Below the pieces are notes generated by a model. The model saw only the letters and a list, made by a program, of their open reading frames with translations, was not told where the DNA came from and made no database searches. 64,000 nt of DNA from Actinomycetota bacterium (GTDB lineage: Bacteria; Actinomycetota; Actinomycetes; Propionibacteriales; Propionibacteriaceae): the NCBI GenBank assembly GCA_020161755.1, contig JAIUOS010000009.1:59614-123613 (forward strand), in the 5' to 3' direction. Positions 8,626 through 16,152 of the stretch are shown here, piece by piece. The number at the start of each line of letters is the position of its first letter. Position 1 is the stretch's first letter. The position numbers were made by a program, and so were the translations under genes.

Positions 8626-9303
8626 GTGACCCCGAAGACGGAGCGGACGCGCCCCGCGCTGACCCGGCAGCGGGTGATCGACGCCGCGGTGGCGCTCGCC
8701 GACCGTGAGGGCATCGAGGCACTGACGATCCGGGCGCTGGCCGTCGAACTGGACACCAAACCGATGACGCTCTACCACCATGTCGCCGGCAAGGAGGCGA
8801 TCATCGACGGGGTCATCGACGAGGTGTTCGCCGAGATCGAGATGCCTCCGACGGACCTGCCCTGGCAAGCGGCGATGCGCCGGCGGTGCATCTCAGCCCG
8901 GGATGTGCTGCGGCGCCACCCCTGGGCGACGCCGCTGATGGAGTCCCGCGCGAACGCCGGCCCGGCGAACTTCGCGCACCACGACGCCGTCCTGGCGTGC
9001 CTGTACCGCGGGGGCCTGGAGCGGCAACTCGTGGCGCACGCCTACGCGCTGCTGGACGCATTCGTCTACGGCTTCGCGGTGCAGGAGTCGTCGCTGCCGA
9101 TCGGCGACCACGAGCAGACCGCCGAGTTCGCAGACAAGATGTTCGCGGGCTTCCCTCCCGGCGCGTACCCCGCCTTGGTGGAGTTCACCAGGCAGCACGT
9201 ACTGCAGCCCGACTACGCCTTCGAGGACTCCTTCGACTTCGGCCTCGACCTGCTCCTCGACGGGATCGAACGTCGACGCGTTGCCGGCATGGCGGCCGAG
9301 TGA
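8626..9303 (+). CDS. TetR-family transcriptional repressor
   Basis: A 225-residue regulator. The N-terminal TetR helix-turn-helix is clear: RQRVIDAAVALADREGIEALTIRALAVELDTKPMTLYHHVAGKEAIIDGV (about residues 12-62). The C-terminal part matches the TetR_C ligand-binding domain found in homologues of TetR/ActII type, with a helical bundle and FEDSFDFGLDLLLDGIE near the end. The GTG start at 8626 is chosen because GGAGGA lies five bases upstream. It is divergent from the MDR dehydrogenase, and two palindromic operators lie between them, so it most likely represses that gene and itself until it binds a small ligand. The ligand is unknown. Confidence 0.85.
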   Translation: MTPKTERTRPALTRQRVIDAAVALADREGIEALTIRALAVELDTKPMTLYHHVAGKEAIIDGVIDEVFAEIEMPPTDLPWQAAMRRRCISARDVLRRHPWATPLMESRANAGPANFAHHDAVLACLYRGGLERQLVAHAYALLDAFVYGFAVQESSLPIGDHEQTAEFADKMFAGFPPGAYPALVEFTRQHVLQPDYAFEDSFDFGLDLLLDGIERRRVAGMAAE

Positions 9304-9407
9304 CTGGAGGCGGTTGTCAATCGCGTCCGATCAGATGACCGGCCCAGCGGGCGAGATTCCTGAACGGGGGCCGAGAGCCGTGCGGGCCACACCCCCATGG
9401 AGCCGAA

Positions 9408-9550
9408 CTACGTCGATTGCCACACCCGCAGGGAAACCACCTTGCTGGCGTTCTCGAAGTCGCGATCGGTGGTCAGCAGCTCCAGGTCGTTGGCAATCGC
9501 CAGCTGAGCGCTCAGGGCGTCGACCGCACCAAGCTGGACGCCGGCCTGGC
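9408..9550 (-). pseudogene. C-terminal remnant of a PIN-domain (VapC-like) toxin
   Basis: Read on the minus strand to a TAG at 9408-9410, the frame encodes GAVDALSAQLAIANDLELLT followed by TDRDFENASKVVSLRVW. This is the typical C-terminal stretch of a PIN-domain ribonuclease, including the D-x-D pair (TTDRDF) of the active site. There is no N-terminal half upstream: the frame breaks into the region of the nucleotidyltransferase start at about 9550. It is a leftover of a VapC toxin and is unlikely to make a working nuclease. It lies beside intact MNT and VapBC genes. Confidence 0.65.
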
Positions 9551-9568
9551 ATGTGCGCCTCCTTACAC

Positions 9569-9856
9569 ATGAGTCTACACAGCGGCCACCGGACGGCAGT
9601 CGAGGTCCACCGCATCATTGCGTCCACGGGCGGTGGCAACGTGCGCGTCTTCGGTTCGGTGGCCACTGGCCACGAGCACGACGACTCGGACATCGACCTG
9701 CTGTTCACCGCGGGAAGTACGCTCAGCCCCATGCAACTCGGGGAACTTGAGCGGCGACTCAGCGAATTGCTCGATGCGAAGGTCGACCTGGTACCCGACA
9801 GCGAAGTGCGACCGGAGGTCCGCAATCGCGTCTTCGCCGAGGCGGTGCTGCTCTGA
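9569..9856 (+). CDS. MNT-type minimal nucleotidyltransferase
   Basis: A 95-residue protein with the MNT signature VRVFGSVATGHEHDDSDIDL, in which GS and DxD form the nucleotide- and metal-binding site. MNT proteins are often antitoxins that nucleotidylate a HEPN RNase partner. No HEPN gene lies next to it here, so it may be orphaned. ATG 9569 and ATG 9551 are both in frame; neither has a clear Shine-Dalgarno sequence. The next gene, on the other strand, is the VapC toxin, and a PIN remnant lies upstream, so the stretch looks like an eroded toxin-antitoxin cluster. Confidence 0.75.
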   Translation: MSLHSGHRTAVEVHRIIASTGGGNVRVFGSVATGHEHDDSDIDLLFTAGSTLSPMQLGELERRLSELLDAKVDLVPDSEVRPEVRNRVFAEAVLL

Positions 9857-9882
9857 GCCGAGGCACCGCGCGACAATGCGTG

Positions 9883-10275
9883 TCAGTGGCTTCGCGGGAT
9901 CAGCTGGATCTCGGCGTTGTGGCCGCGGGTGGCGAGTTTCGCATCGCAAGTGAACAGTGGCGCCTGGAGTGCTTCGGCCAGGGCGAGGTAGCTGGCGTCG
10001 TAGCTGGTGAACTGGTGGCGCAACTGCCAGATCCGGTCGGCCAGCGGCGACGTCTCATGCCGGGTGATCGCGAAGGCGAAATGGTCCTCGCGCGCCTGAC
10101 CCGCCGATTCCGGCTCGAGCTTGCCTCCGATCACCAGCCCGCGCAGGACCGACAACACCTCGACGTCCAGCAGGTGCGGGGCGTCGATGTCTCCGGCCAG
10201 GGCGTCGAGCAACTCCGCGTCCGCTTCGCGCCCTACCAGCGCCTCCACCATCGCCGACGCGTCGATCACGATCAC
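9883..10275 (-). CDS. vapC: VapC-family PIN-domain ribonuclease toxin
   Basis: A 130-residue PIN-domain protein. The acidic metal-binding residues are visible: D5 in MIVIDASAMVEAL, a conserved E in the LLDVEVLSVLRGL segment, and D in SYDASYLALAEALQ and TCDAKLA. VapC toxins cleave tRNA or rRNA and are held inactive by VapB. The start at 10275 overlaps the vapB stop by four bases (ATGA), so the two are translationally coupled in the usual antitoxin-first order. The length is normal for the family. Confidence 0.88.
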   Translation of the reverse strand: MIVIDASAMVEALVGREADAELLDALAGDIDAPHLLDVEVLSVLRGLVIGGKLEPESAGQAREDHFAFAITRHETSPLADRIWQLRHQFTSYDASYLALAEALQAPLFTCDAKLATRGHNAEIQLIPRSH

Positions 10276-10499
10276 CGGCGACCGGCCTCGACAGCCGCGA
10301 CGATCTCATCGGTGCTCGGGCCATTCGAGCGGTCTCTGGCCCGCAGCCTCGCCGCGACTTCTTCGTTGGTCGGCCGTGCGGCGATCCTGGCCAACTCGGC
10401 CCCGACGTAGGCCGACAGCGACTTCCCCTGCGCCGCGGCGCGCTCCTTGAGCGTCTCCGCGACGGCCTCGGGGACTTCGCGAATGTAGAGGGTCGTCAT
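10272..10499 (-). CDS. vapB: VapB-family antitoxin
   Basis: A 75-residue protein starting MTTLYIREVPEAVAETLKERAAAQGKSL. The opening strand and helix form a ribbon-helix-helix (Arc/MetJ, FitA-like) DNA-binding domain, and the C-terminal tail (STDEIVAAVEAGRR) would bind and inhibit VapC. It overlaps vapC by four bases. A palindrome just upstream of its start (10507-10525) is the likely operator for autoregulation by the VapBC complex. Confidence 0.85.
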   Translation of the reverse strand: MTTLYIREVPEAVAETLKERAAAQGKSLSAYVGAELARIAARPTNEEVAARLRARDRSNGPSTDEIVAAVEAGRR

Positions 10500-10506
10500 G
10501 GCGCAA

Positions 10507-10525
10507 TGCTAGCACTCTGCAAGCA
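10507..10525. promoter_or_regulatory. VapBC autoregulatory operator (inverted repeat)
   Basis: TGCTAGCA-CTC-TGCAAGCA is an inverted repeat matching at 7 of 8 positions per arm. It begins eight bases upstream of the vapB start at 10499, the expected position for binding by a ribbon-helix-helix antitoxin. Confidence 0.5.
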
Positions 10526-10557
10526 TGTCCACCCGGTGTCGAGTCAAGGCGGAAGGG

Positions 10558-11288
10558 TCAGTCCTGCCCGACGGCCAGCTGCGAGAGCTTCTCGGCGATC
10601 TGACGGTCCCGGTCCTTGGCGGCATGCTGGTATAGCTGGGCAGCCACCGAGGTCGAGTGGCCGAGTCTGGCCTGGAGCTCGGCGGTGGTCGCCCCAACCT
10701 GGGCGGCCATCGTGGCTCCGGTGTGGCGGAGGTCGTGCCACTTGAGGTCGTCCCGGCCGGCTGCGGCCTTGGCCCTGGTGAAGTGGCCACCCATGACCGA
10801 GTGCCACAGGTGGCCGCGGGCTTCGCCGGGGAACAGTAGTGAGTTCGGCTCAGAATGGACGTAGGCCTTGAGGTGCTCCTCGACGATCGGCCAGACGTGC
10901 GGCGGGATCGAGACATCGCGATAGCCGGCGTCCGACTTCGGTGGGCCGACGACGGCACCGCCCGGCGGAAGAGTCACGGCGCGACGAACCTTGATCTGAT
11001 GGGTCTTCACGTCGATGTCCTTACGGCGCAGCTCGGCGAGCTCGCCGTAGCGAAGCTCACACCAGGTGGCGATCCACACCGCCGCCCGGAGCCTCGGCGG
11101 CATGTTGTCGGCGATCAGCTCGATCTCGGCCGGCGTGGCCGGCTCGACCGGACGCTTGGTCGTCGCCGCGCCGGCGCCGCGGATGTGGACGGGGGAAGCG
11201 GCGACCAGCTCGTCGTCGACGGCACTGTTGATGATCGCGCACAGCAGGGCGTATGCCTTCGTCCGGGCCCTGGTTCGTGCGAACTATG
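10558..11288 (-). pseudogene. int: Tyrosine recombinase (phage/ICE integrase), N-terminally truncated remnant
   Basis: The frame is open from a TAG near 11289 down to 10558 and encodes the end of the SAM-like core-binding domain (ARTRAKAYALLCAIINSAVDDEL) and a complete catalytic domain. The catalytic residues are visible: R in WCELRYGELAELR, K in the beta hairpin, HDLRHTG (H-x-x-R), LGH and the nucleophile Y in QLYQHA. The N-terminal arm-binding domain is missing. Its position, with the 3' end of tRNA-Lys about 90 bases from the truncated end, suggests that an element once integrated into that tRNA. An internal ATG at 11103 could make a catalytic fragment only, so the gene is probably inactive. 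Confidence 0.75.
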
Positions 11289-11376
11289 TGCGACAAGACA
11301 GCCGACGTGCGACCCGTTCAGCACACCAGACCTTTGCCTCGATCAGCATTTACCCTAGTCACTGCGCTGAAACCCC

Positions 11377-11452
11377 TGGTGGGCCCACTGGGAATCGAAC
11401 CCAGAACCCGCGGATTAAAAGTCCGCTGCTCTGCCAATTGAGCTATAGGCCC
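11377..11452 (-). tRNA. tRNA-Lys (anticodon UUU)
   Basis: Minus-strand cloverleaf. It starts GGGCCTATAGCTCAATTGGC, has anticodon loop CTTTTAA with anticodon TTT, and the T-arm GGTTCGATTCC. The acceptor stem GGGCCTA pairs with TGGGCCC with one G-U pair, followed by discriminator A and an encoded CCA (11377-11379). Confidence 0.95.
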
Positions 11453-11495
11453 CACGCCGGAGCGCTCTCGTAGCGTACCGAGCGCTACCGCGTCC

Positions 11496-12209
11496 GTGCA
11501 CACTGGAGGCGTGGACATCGGCTACCTCGGGATCGGGCTCGTGCTGGTGGTCGGCATCGCCGTCGTCGCCTACGGCTGGCTCGCCGATCGCACCGACACC
11601 AAGCGCCGCCAGGACGCCCTCACCCAGGCTCCCGACCGTCCCATTCCCGGCCATCGGACGGACGCCCCGTCCCCCGCCTACGTCACCGAGCACGAGGCCC
11701 TGCACGGGCCGGCGAAGCCGTCCACCCTCCAGCTCACCGACGACGCCCGCACCCGGCTCCAGCAGCGCCTCAGCGGCGCCCCGAGCCTGGCCTACGGCTA
11801 CGCCGACCCGGTCTTCGCCAACGACCCCGCCACCGGGCTGTGCGTCCTCACCCGTCCCCGCATCCTCGTCGCCGCGGACGAGGTCACCACCGTCCGCGAA
11901 CTGCTCAGCTTCCTGGAGAAGTCCAGCACCGCGAAGCGCAGCGTCGTGGTCGTCGCCCCGGGGTTCGCCAAGGACGTTCTCGCCACCCTCGCCGTCAACG
12001 CCTCCCAGCGCACCCTGGAATGCGTCGCCCTCGTCATCCCGGACGCCGGCCAGCGCCGCGCCCTCTGCTCACTCGTCGGCGCCACTCCCCTGTCGCGGCA
12101 GGACCTTCGCTCCGGCTACGTCCCGCCCAGCCTGGGCACCTGCGAGACCTGGGTGTCGAGCGCCGAGCGGCTGTGGATCCTGCCCGAGGAGGCCGGCGGC
12201 CCTTCGTGA
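11496..12209 (+). CDS. Membrane-anchored GroEL apical-domain-like protein
   Basis: A protein of about 235 residues. Residues about 6-28 form a single membrane segment (IGYLGIGLVLVVGIAVVAYGWLA). A low-complexity linker follows, and the C-terminal 130 residues resemble the apical domain of GroEL: AYGYADPVFANDPATGLCVL corresponds to the 'GYISPYF' region, ILVAADEVTTVRELLSFLEK to 'ILLvs.kvstv.dllp.lEk', and VVVVAPGFAKDVLATLAVNA to 'iiAEDVeGEALsTLvvN'. The equatorial and intermediate domains and ATP-binding loops are absent, so it cannot be a folding machine. It may be a tethered peptide-binding module. GTG at 11511 is an alternative start. The match is by eye and should be tested with a profile search. 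Confidence 0.6.
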   Translation: MHTGGVDIGYLGIGLVLVVGIAVVAYGWLADRTDTKRRQDALTQAPDRPIPGHRTDAPSPAYVTEHEALHGPAKPSTLQLTDDARTRLQQRLSGAPSLAYGYADPVFANDPATGLCVLTRPRILVAADEVTTVRELLSFLEKSSTAKRSVVVVAPGFAKDVLATLAVNASQRTLECVALVIPDAGQRRALCSLVGATPLSRQDLRSGYVPPSLGTCETWVSSAERLWILPEEAGGPS

Positions 12210-12267
12210 CGCCGGCTCCTCGGGACCGCGGATTCTCAGCGATCCCTCAAGTTCGGCTCAAGGTGAG

Positions 12268-12621
12268 TTACGCGTAGCCGAGGTCGTCCAACTCGTCGTC
12301 GTCGATGCCGAAGAAGTGGGCGATCTCGTGCCAGACCGTGATGCGGATCTCCTCCACCAACTCGGGCTCGCTGGAGACCAGCCGCAGCAGCGGTCCACGG
12401 AAGATCAGGATGCGGTCGGGCAGCACCCCCGAGTACTGCGAAGTGCGCTCTGACAAGGGGGTTCCGTCGTAATAGCCGAGCACGTCCCCCAGCTCGGGGT
12501 CGGGCTCCTCCTCGATGATCAGCGCACAGTTCTCCACCAGGTCGAACAGCTGCTGCGGGATGCCGTCCAGCGCCTCGTCCACCAGCTCCTCGAACCGTTC
12601 CGGGGACACCCTCAGCGCCAT
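12268..12621 (-). CDS. Minimal zincin metallopeptidase-like protein
   Basis: A 117-residue protein with a zinc-protease motif HEIAHFFGIDDDE at residues 98-110 (H98, E99, H102, with an acidic residue downstream). Together with the RILIFRGPLLRL strand segment it matches the short 'metallopeptidase family' (DUF1025/zincin-like MPN_6-type) proteins common in actinobacteria. The fold has an active-site helix and may have little or no proteolytic activity. The start ATG 12621 gives MALRVSPERFEELVDEALDGIP, typical for the family. Neighbours give no functional hint. Confidence 0.8.
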   Translation of the reverse strand: MALRVSPERFEELVDEALDGIPQQLFDLVENCALIIEEEPDPELGDVLGYYDGTPLSERTSQYSGVLPDRILIFRGPLLRLVSSEPELVEEIRITVWHEIAHFFGIDDDELDDLGYA

Positions 12622-12731
12622 GTCCCCACCCTAGTCCGCGCCCTCGCCGACCAATGACAGCCGTGTAGTTCTCATCCGGCCGATGACGCCCGAACGGGAC
12701 GCGATTTACAGTCGTGCCACTTGAGGCAGTT

Positions 12732-12770
12732 GGGACGGGTGTGACTGCGGTCACGGGGAAGACCCGTCCC
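12732..12770 (+). promoter_or_regulatory. Nested stem-loop in the leader of the SH3b protein gene
   Basis: GGGACGGGT (12732-12740) pairs with ACCCGTCCC (12762-12770), enclosing a second perfect stem GTGAC/GTCAC (12741-12745 with 12750-12754). It lies about 36 bases before the preferred TTG start at 12807, so it would sit in the 5' untranslated leader. It does not fit the ydaO consensus that often precedes cell-wall genes in actinobacteria. It could be an attenuator, an mRNA-stabilising hairpin or, if a GTG at 12714 is the start, coding sequence. Confidence 0.4.
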
Positions 12771-12806
12771 CTGTCTCTCGCTCTCTTCGGGAAGGACCTC
12801 TGGACG

Positions 12807-14126
12807 TTGAAGCAAGCGCTGACCGCCACTCGCGCCGCGCTGACCTGGCTCGTGCTCACCGCATGCCTGGTCACCGCGGGCGTGCTGGACGCCGTCCCCG
12901 CGCAGGCTGCCGTCAAGACCTACACCGCCAACACCAGCGTCAACGTGCGCTCCGGACCCAGCACCAGCAAGACCATCCTCACCCAGCTCGCGACCGGTGA
13001 CAGCGTCGTCGCCGCCGGAAAGGTCTCCGGCGACTGGCTGCCGATCACCTACGACAACACCACGGCCTACGTCTGGGCCGAATACCTGGACGTGAACACC
13101 AACCCCGCCTCGGTCGTCGTCACCGGCCCGTCCGGACGCAAGAGCGCCGCCCGCAACGTCAACGTCCGCTCCTCCGCCAGTCTGGACGCCGACATCACCG
13201 CGATCCTGCCGAAGGCCACCGCGATCAAGGTCACGGGGCTCGCGTCCGGCTCCTTCACCCAGGTCAACGTCGACGCCAAGACCCAGTGGATCCGTACCGA
13301 GTTCCTCTCCAGCGCCACCGACACCACCCCCGAGGTCGTCGCGTCCTTCACCACGATCGCCGACCTCGCGCTGCGCTCCACCGCGTCCGTCGCCGCGACC
13401 AGCCAGCTCGTCGTCCCCAAGGTCTCCACGCTCGGCACCACCGGCCTCCACTCCGGCAGCTACAGCCAGGTGGTCTACAAGTCCAAGGTCGGCTGGGTCA
13501 TCACCGGCTACCTCCAGGCCGTGGCCGGCACCCCGGACGACCTGGAGCTGCCGATCCGTACCGACACCCTCTACGCGAAGTCGGACGGGGTTGTCATCCG
13601 CGCCAAGGCGGACGCCAAGAGCACCCAGCTCGCCACCATCGACACCGACGGCGCGCTGCGCAGCACCGGGACCCCGCAGAACTCGTTCACCCAGGTGATC
13701 TGGAACGGCGGCACCGCGTGGGTCGCCAGCGCCGACCTGTCCACGAAGAAGTCGACGATCGACCTCGGTTCCGACAGCCTGAACAAGCTCGAGCCCTACG
13801 CCAAGGCCGCCGTGGTCGAGGTGCGCGCCAACTTCCCCGAGATCAAGACCATCTACGGGTGGCGCTCGGGCAGCGCGTACTCCTCCGACCACCCCAACGG
13901 CCGCGCCACCGACAACATGATCCCCAGCTACAAGAGCAACAAGGCGCTCGGCGACAAGCTCGCGCAGTGGGTCATCGACAACGGGGAGCGCCTGCACGTC
14001 ACCTACGTGATCTGGCGGCAGCGCAACTACCGCATCAGCCGCGGCTACTGGGTCAAGATGGCCGACCGCGGCGGCGACACCGCCAACCACATGGACCACG
14101 TCCACATCTCGTTCGAGCCCAGTTGA
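12807..14126 (+). CDS. Secreted SH3b-repeat protein with ARB_07466-like C-terminal domain
   Basis: From TTG 12807 the protein begins with a classical Sec signal (MKQALTATRAALTWLVLTACLVTAGVL, split here only for length) ending in AQAA. Four bacterial SH3 repeats follow, each with an 'NVRSGPS/NVRSSAS/ALRSTAS/VIRAKAD' core (at about 12940, 13160, 13365 and 13595). The C-terminal 110 residues contain IYGWRSGSAYSSDHPNGRA and a histidine-rich end (NHMDHVHISF), matching the ARB_07466-like C-terminal domain, which resembles LD-carboxypeptidase/lysozyme-type folds with H/D metal ligands. It probably binds and acts on peptidoglycan outside the cell. A GGAAGG box precedes the TTG; a GTG at 12714 would add residues with no clear purpose. 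A strong terminator follows. Confidence 0.8.
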   Translation: MKQALTATRAALTWLVLTACLVTAGVLDAVPAQAAVKTYTANTSVNVRSGPSTSKTILTQLATGDSVVAAGKVSGDWLPITYDNTTAYVWAEYLDVNTNPASVVVTGPSGRKSAARNVNVRSSASLDADITAILPKATAIKVTGLASGSFTQVNVDAKTQWIRTEFLSSATDTTPEVVASFTTIADLALRSTASVAATSQLVVPKVSTLGTTGLHSGSYSQVVYKSKVGWVITGYLQAVAGTPDDLELPIRTDTLYAKSDGVVIRAKADAKSTQLATIDTDGALRSTGTPQNSFTQVIWNGGTAWVASADLSTKKSTIDLGSDSLNKLEPYAKAAVVEVRANFPEIKTIYGWRSGSAYSSDHPNGRATDNMIPSYKSNKALGDKLAQWVIDNGERLHVTYVIWRQRNYRISRGYWVKMADRGGDTANHMDHVHISFEPS

Positions 14127-14160
14127 GCCTCCCCCTGGACCCGCCCCCGATCCCCCCGGA

Positions 14161-14197
14161 CCGCGCGGTCCCGCCAGCCACCGGCGGGACCGCGCGG
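14161..14197 (+). terminator. Strong hairpin terminator after the SH3b gene
   Basis: A perfect 15-bp inverted repeat, CCGCGCGGTCCCGCC (14161-14175) with GGCGGGACCGCGCGG (14183-14197) and a 7-base loop, lies 35 bases after the stop codon. No T-run follows. Confidence 0.75.
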
Positions 14198-14262
14198 CCA
14201 CTTCCGGGCCCGCTCCCCCGTTTTGAGCGGTCTGCCTCGCGCCCCGTATAGTGACGCGTCAG

Positions 14263-14338
14263 GTCCCCATCGTCTAGCGGCCTAGGACACCGCCCTTTCA
14301 AGGCGGCAGCGCGGGTTCGAATCCCGTTGGGGATACCA
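14263..14338 (+). tRNA. tRNA-Glu (anticodon UUC)
   Basis: The cloverleaf is clear: acceptor GTCCCCA, D-arm CGTCTAGCGGCCTAGGACAC, anticodon stem CCGCC/GGCGG with loop CTTTCAA (anticodon TTC), T-arm GGGTTCGAATCCC, discriminator A and encoded CCA. A terminator follows directly. Confidence 0.96.
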
Positions 14339-14341
14339 GGT

Positions 14342-14379
14342 GAAACCCCTTGCCGGAGCCAACTCCAGCAGGGGGTTTC
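14342..14379 (+). terminator. Terminator after tRNA-Glu
   Basis: GAAACCCCTTGC (14342-14353) pairs with GCAGGGGGTTTC (14368-14379) with one G-T pair. The hairpin starts four bases after the tRNA CCA end and its 3' arm ends with TTTC. Confidence 0.75.
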
Positions 14380-14578
14380 GGCCATCACAGACGCCAGATC
14401 AAGCAGACTCAACACAAACTCAACACACTCCGCGCCAACGTCGACGACCAGGACCGCGCTGGGCAGGTGTTGCGAACCCGCGCCTGAGCCCGCGACCCGA
14501 CCTCTAGGAGGCAGGCCTCAGGCGGGACGCCGGCTGGCTCCACACTCCGGCTTGGTGGTCGCGGATAGCCTGCCTCAC

Positions 14579-15346
14579 GTGCCGTTCACGCCCAGCCATA
14601 TCGCGGCGGTCCTGCCGTTGCGTGGCCGCCGTGACCGGGGGCTGCCGCTGGCCGCGTTGGCGGCGGGCAGCATGAGTCCGGACCTGCCCTACTACCAACC
14701 GGTGGCCGACTGGCGGCTGATGTCACCCGCGACCCACAGCCTGGCGGGCATCCTCACTTGGGACCTGCTGTTCGGCGTGGCGATGTGGGCGGTGTGGCGG
14801 GCTGGCGCCGAACCATTGCACGACTTGACCCCGGACACGATTCGCCGGCGGTGGCGGTCGGCGAGCTGACCGACAAGCCCCTCTGGCTGGGTGATCGTGG
14901 TGCCGGCTGTCGTTGTCGGAGCGGTGACTCATGTGCTGTGGGACGAGTTCACCCACATCGGGCGGTTCGGCACCACCCACATCCCGGCGATCGCGGCCAG
15001 CTACCCGATGCCATGGGGGCCGTTCCCTGGCTACCGGCTCCTGCAGTACGCCAGCGGTGCTGTCGGGCTCGCCATCATCCTCTGGGTCGGGGCCCGCCAA
15101 CCCTCCCGGGAACCCGAGCCCAGGCCACGCCCGGGTCTGGCCCGCGCGACCGCCTGGCTCGTTCCCCTTGCAGCGCTCACAGCTGCCGCAATCAGCGTCG
15201 CCAGGCTCGAGGACCTGGGCGATCTTCGTGCCCTGGCGTTCGCCGGGATCACCAGCGCGATCGGCACCGCGACCACCGTCCTGATCTTCCTCACCGCTGG
15301 CCACGCCATCACCAGCCAAAGGCGCCACGCCGCCCAGTCGACCTAG
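14579..15346 (+). pseudogene. DUF4184-family membrane protein interrupted by an in-frame TGA
   Basis: The GTG at 14579 opens with VPFTPSHIAAVLPLRGRR and continues to LAAGSMSPDLPYY and THSLAGILTWDLLFGVAMW, the signature of DUF4184 membrane proteins. The frame ends at a TGA (14867-14869), then continues open in the same frame without any shift through WVIVVPAVVVGAVTHVLW and DEFTHIGRFG to the true stop at 15346. The second part is exactly the C-terminal half of the family. A single base change would restore the gene. It may be a point-mutation pseudogene, or the downstream half may be expressed from an internal start (GTG 14891). Membrane function unknown. Confidence 0.75.
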
Positions 15347-15384
15347 CAAGGTGCGGCAGAAGCGGGCGTTTGTCGGTGACGGAC

Positions 15385-15849
15385 TCAGCTCATGATGGGT
15401 GCTCGGTATGGCTCGTAGGCGACAACTCGGGCCCGATTCCGCCAGCCGGGGAGGGGAAGCCACCCAAGTCCCGTGCCGTAGCCGGTCTCGCGCACCTGCT
15501 CCCCCGATGCAAGCGTGGCCCGCACTTCCGAACGAGCCAACGACATGAGCTCCACGACACGGCCGGCGATCACCGCTTCGATTAGCTCACGTGCCCGCTC
15601 AATGCCCTCGTCGGTGTAGTCCAGCTCCCAGCACCCGCCGTGATCGCCGGCCTCGACCTGAAGCCACTGCTGGCCGACGACATTCAGCGGTCGAGCCTTG
15701 TCGTTGAGCGGCGTCACGGACAAGGTGCTGAGACCGCCGCTGTACGACGTCCGCTCGTACGAGGCAGTTACGCCGGCCAGTTCGCGCACGTACTGCTCAA
15801 GGGAGTCGACCGCCTGCAAGATCTGCGCGCGATCGTCATTCGGGTCCAT
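15385..15849 (-). CDS. Hypothetical protein
   Basis: A 154-residue soluble protein with no signal peptide or membrane segment. The N-terminal third is helical and acidic (MDPNDDRAQILQAVDSLEQYVREL). The centre has WLQVEAGDHGGCWELDYTDEGIERARELIEAVIAGRVVELMSL, an alternating strand and helix pattern. The C-terminus is WLPLPGWRNRARVVAYEPYRAPIMS. It resembles the small immunity-like or accessory proteins seen scattered in actinobacterial genomes, but I recognise no family. It lies alone at the edge of the IS-rich segment and converges with the DUF4184 remnant. Confidence 0.5.
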   Translation of the reverse strand: MDPNDDRAQILQAVDSLEQYVRELAGVTASYERTSYSGGLSTLSVTPLNDKARPLNVVGQQWLQVEAGDHGGCWELDYTDEGIERARELIEAVIAGRVVELMSLARSEVRATLASGEQVRETGYGTGLGWLPLPGWRNRARVVAYEPYRAPIMS

Positions 15850-15944
15850 GTCGCCAAGGATGCACCACCCTGGTGCCGCACGGCGTCAGCGACGTGAACC
15901 GCGCGGACCGCGGCTACTAGTTCCATTGACCTTAGGTCGGGCCT

Positions 15945-16150
15945 TGGCCGAGGCTCGGTTTAGGTGTCCGGGGTGGTCGCTCTCATACGCGGCTGTCCTG
16001 GCGGGCTGGTGGCCTGTGACTCTCATTTGGCGTGCGCTGCCCCGGACACCGATCCGGGGCGGGAGAGGCTGAAGAAGGGAATGCTCTGCCATTAGTAGCG
16101 GTGCCCTCCCGGCTCCATCCATCAGTTCGGATCGAGCAACAAGGAGGTCA
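15945..16150 (+). ncRNA. Candidate IS110 bridge RNA region
   Basis: About 250 noncoding bases lie upstream of the IS110 transposase. For IS110-group elements the noncoding left end encodes the bridge RNA that pairs with target and donor DNA. The segment holds stem-loops, including CCCCGGA (16040-16046) with TCCGGGG (16053-16059), and GGTGTCC at about 15964 is complementary to the GGACACC within that loop. I cannot set the exact RNA ends or guide loops by eye. The feature rests on position and known family biology, supported by the visible hairpins. Confidence 0.4.
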
Positions 16151-16152
16151 TC

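Noticed and set aside
12622..12806. ydaO (c-di-AMP) riboswitch before the SH3b gene
   Set aside because: The conserved ydaO core boxes are not visible; only a nested hairpin is present.
12672..14201. 509-codon minus-strand frame opposite the SH3b gene
   Set aside because: Low-complexity Gly/Val/Asp antisense frame without a ribosome binding site; the plus-strand gene has signal peptide and SH3 repeats.
14263..14380. tRNA-Glu as an integration site for the region downstream
   Set aside because: No integrase or repeated tRNA 3' end was seen beside it.
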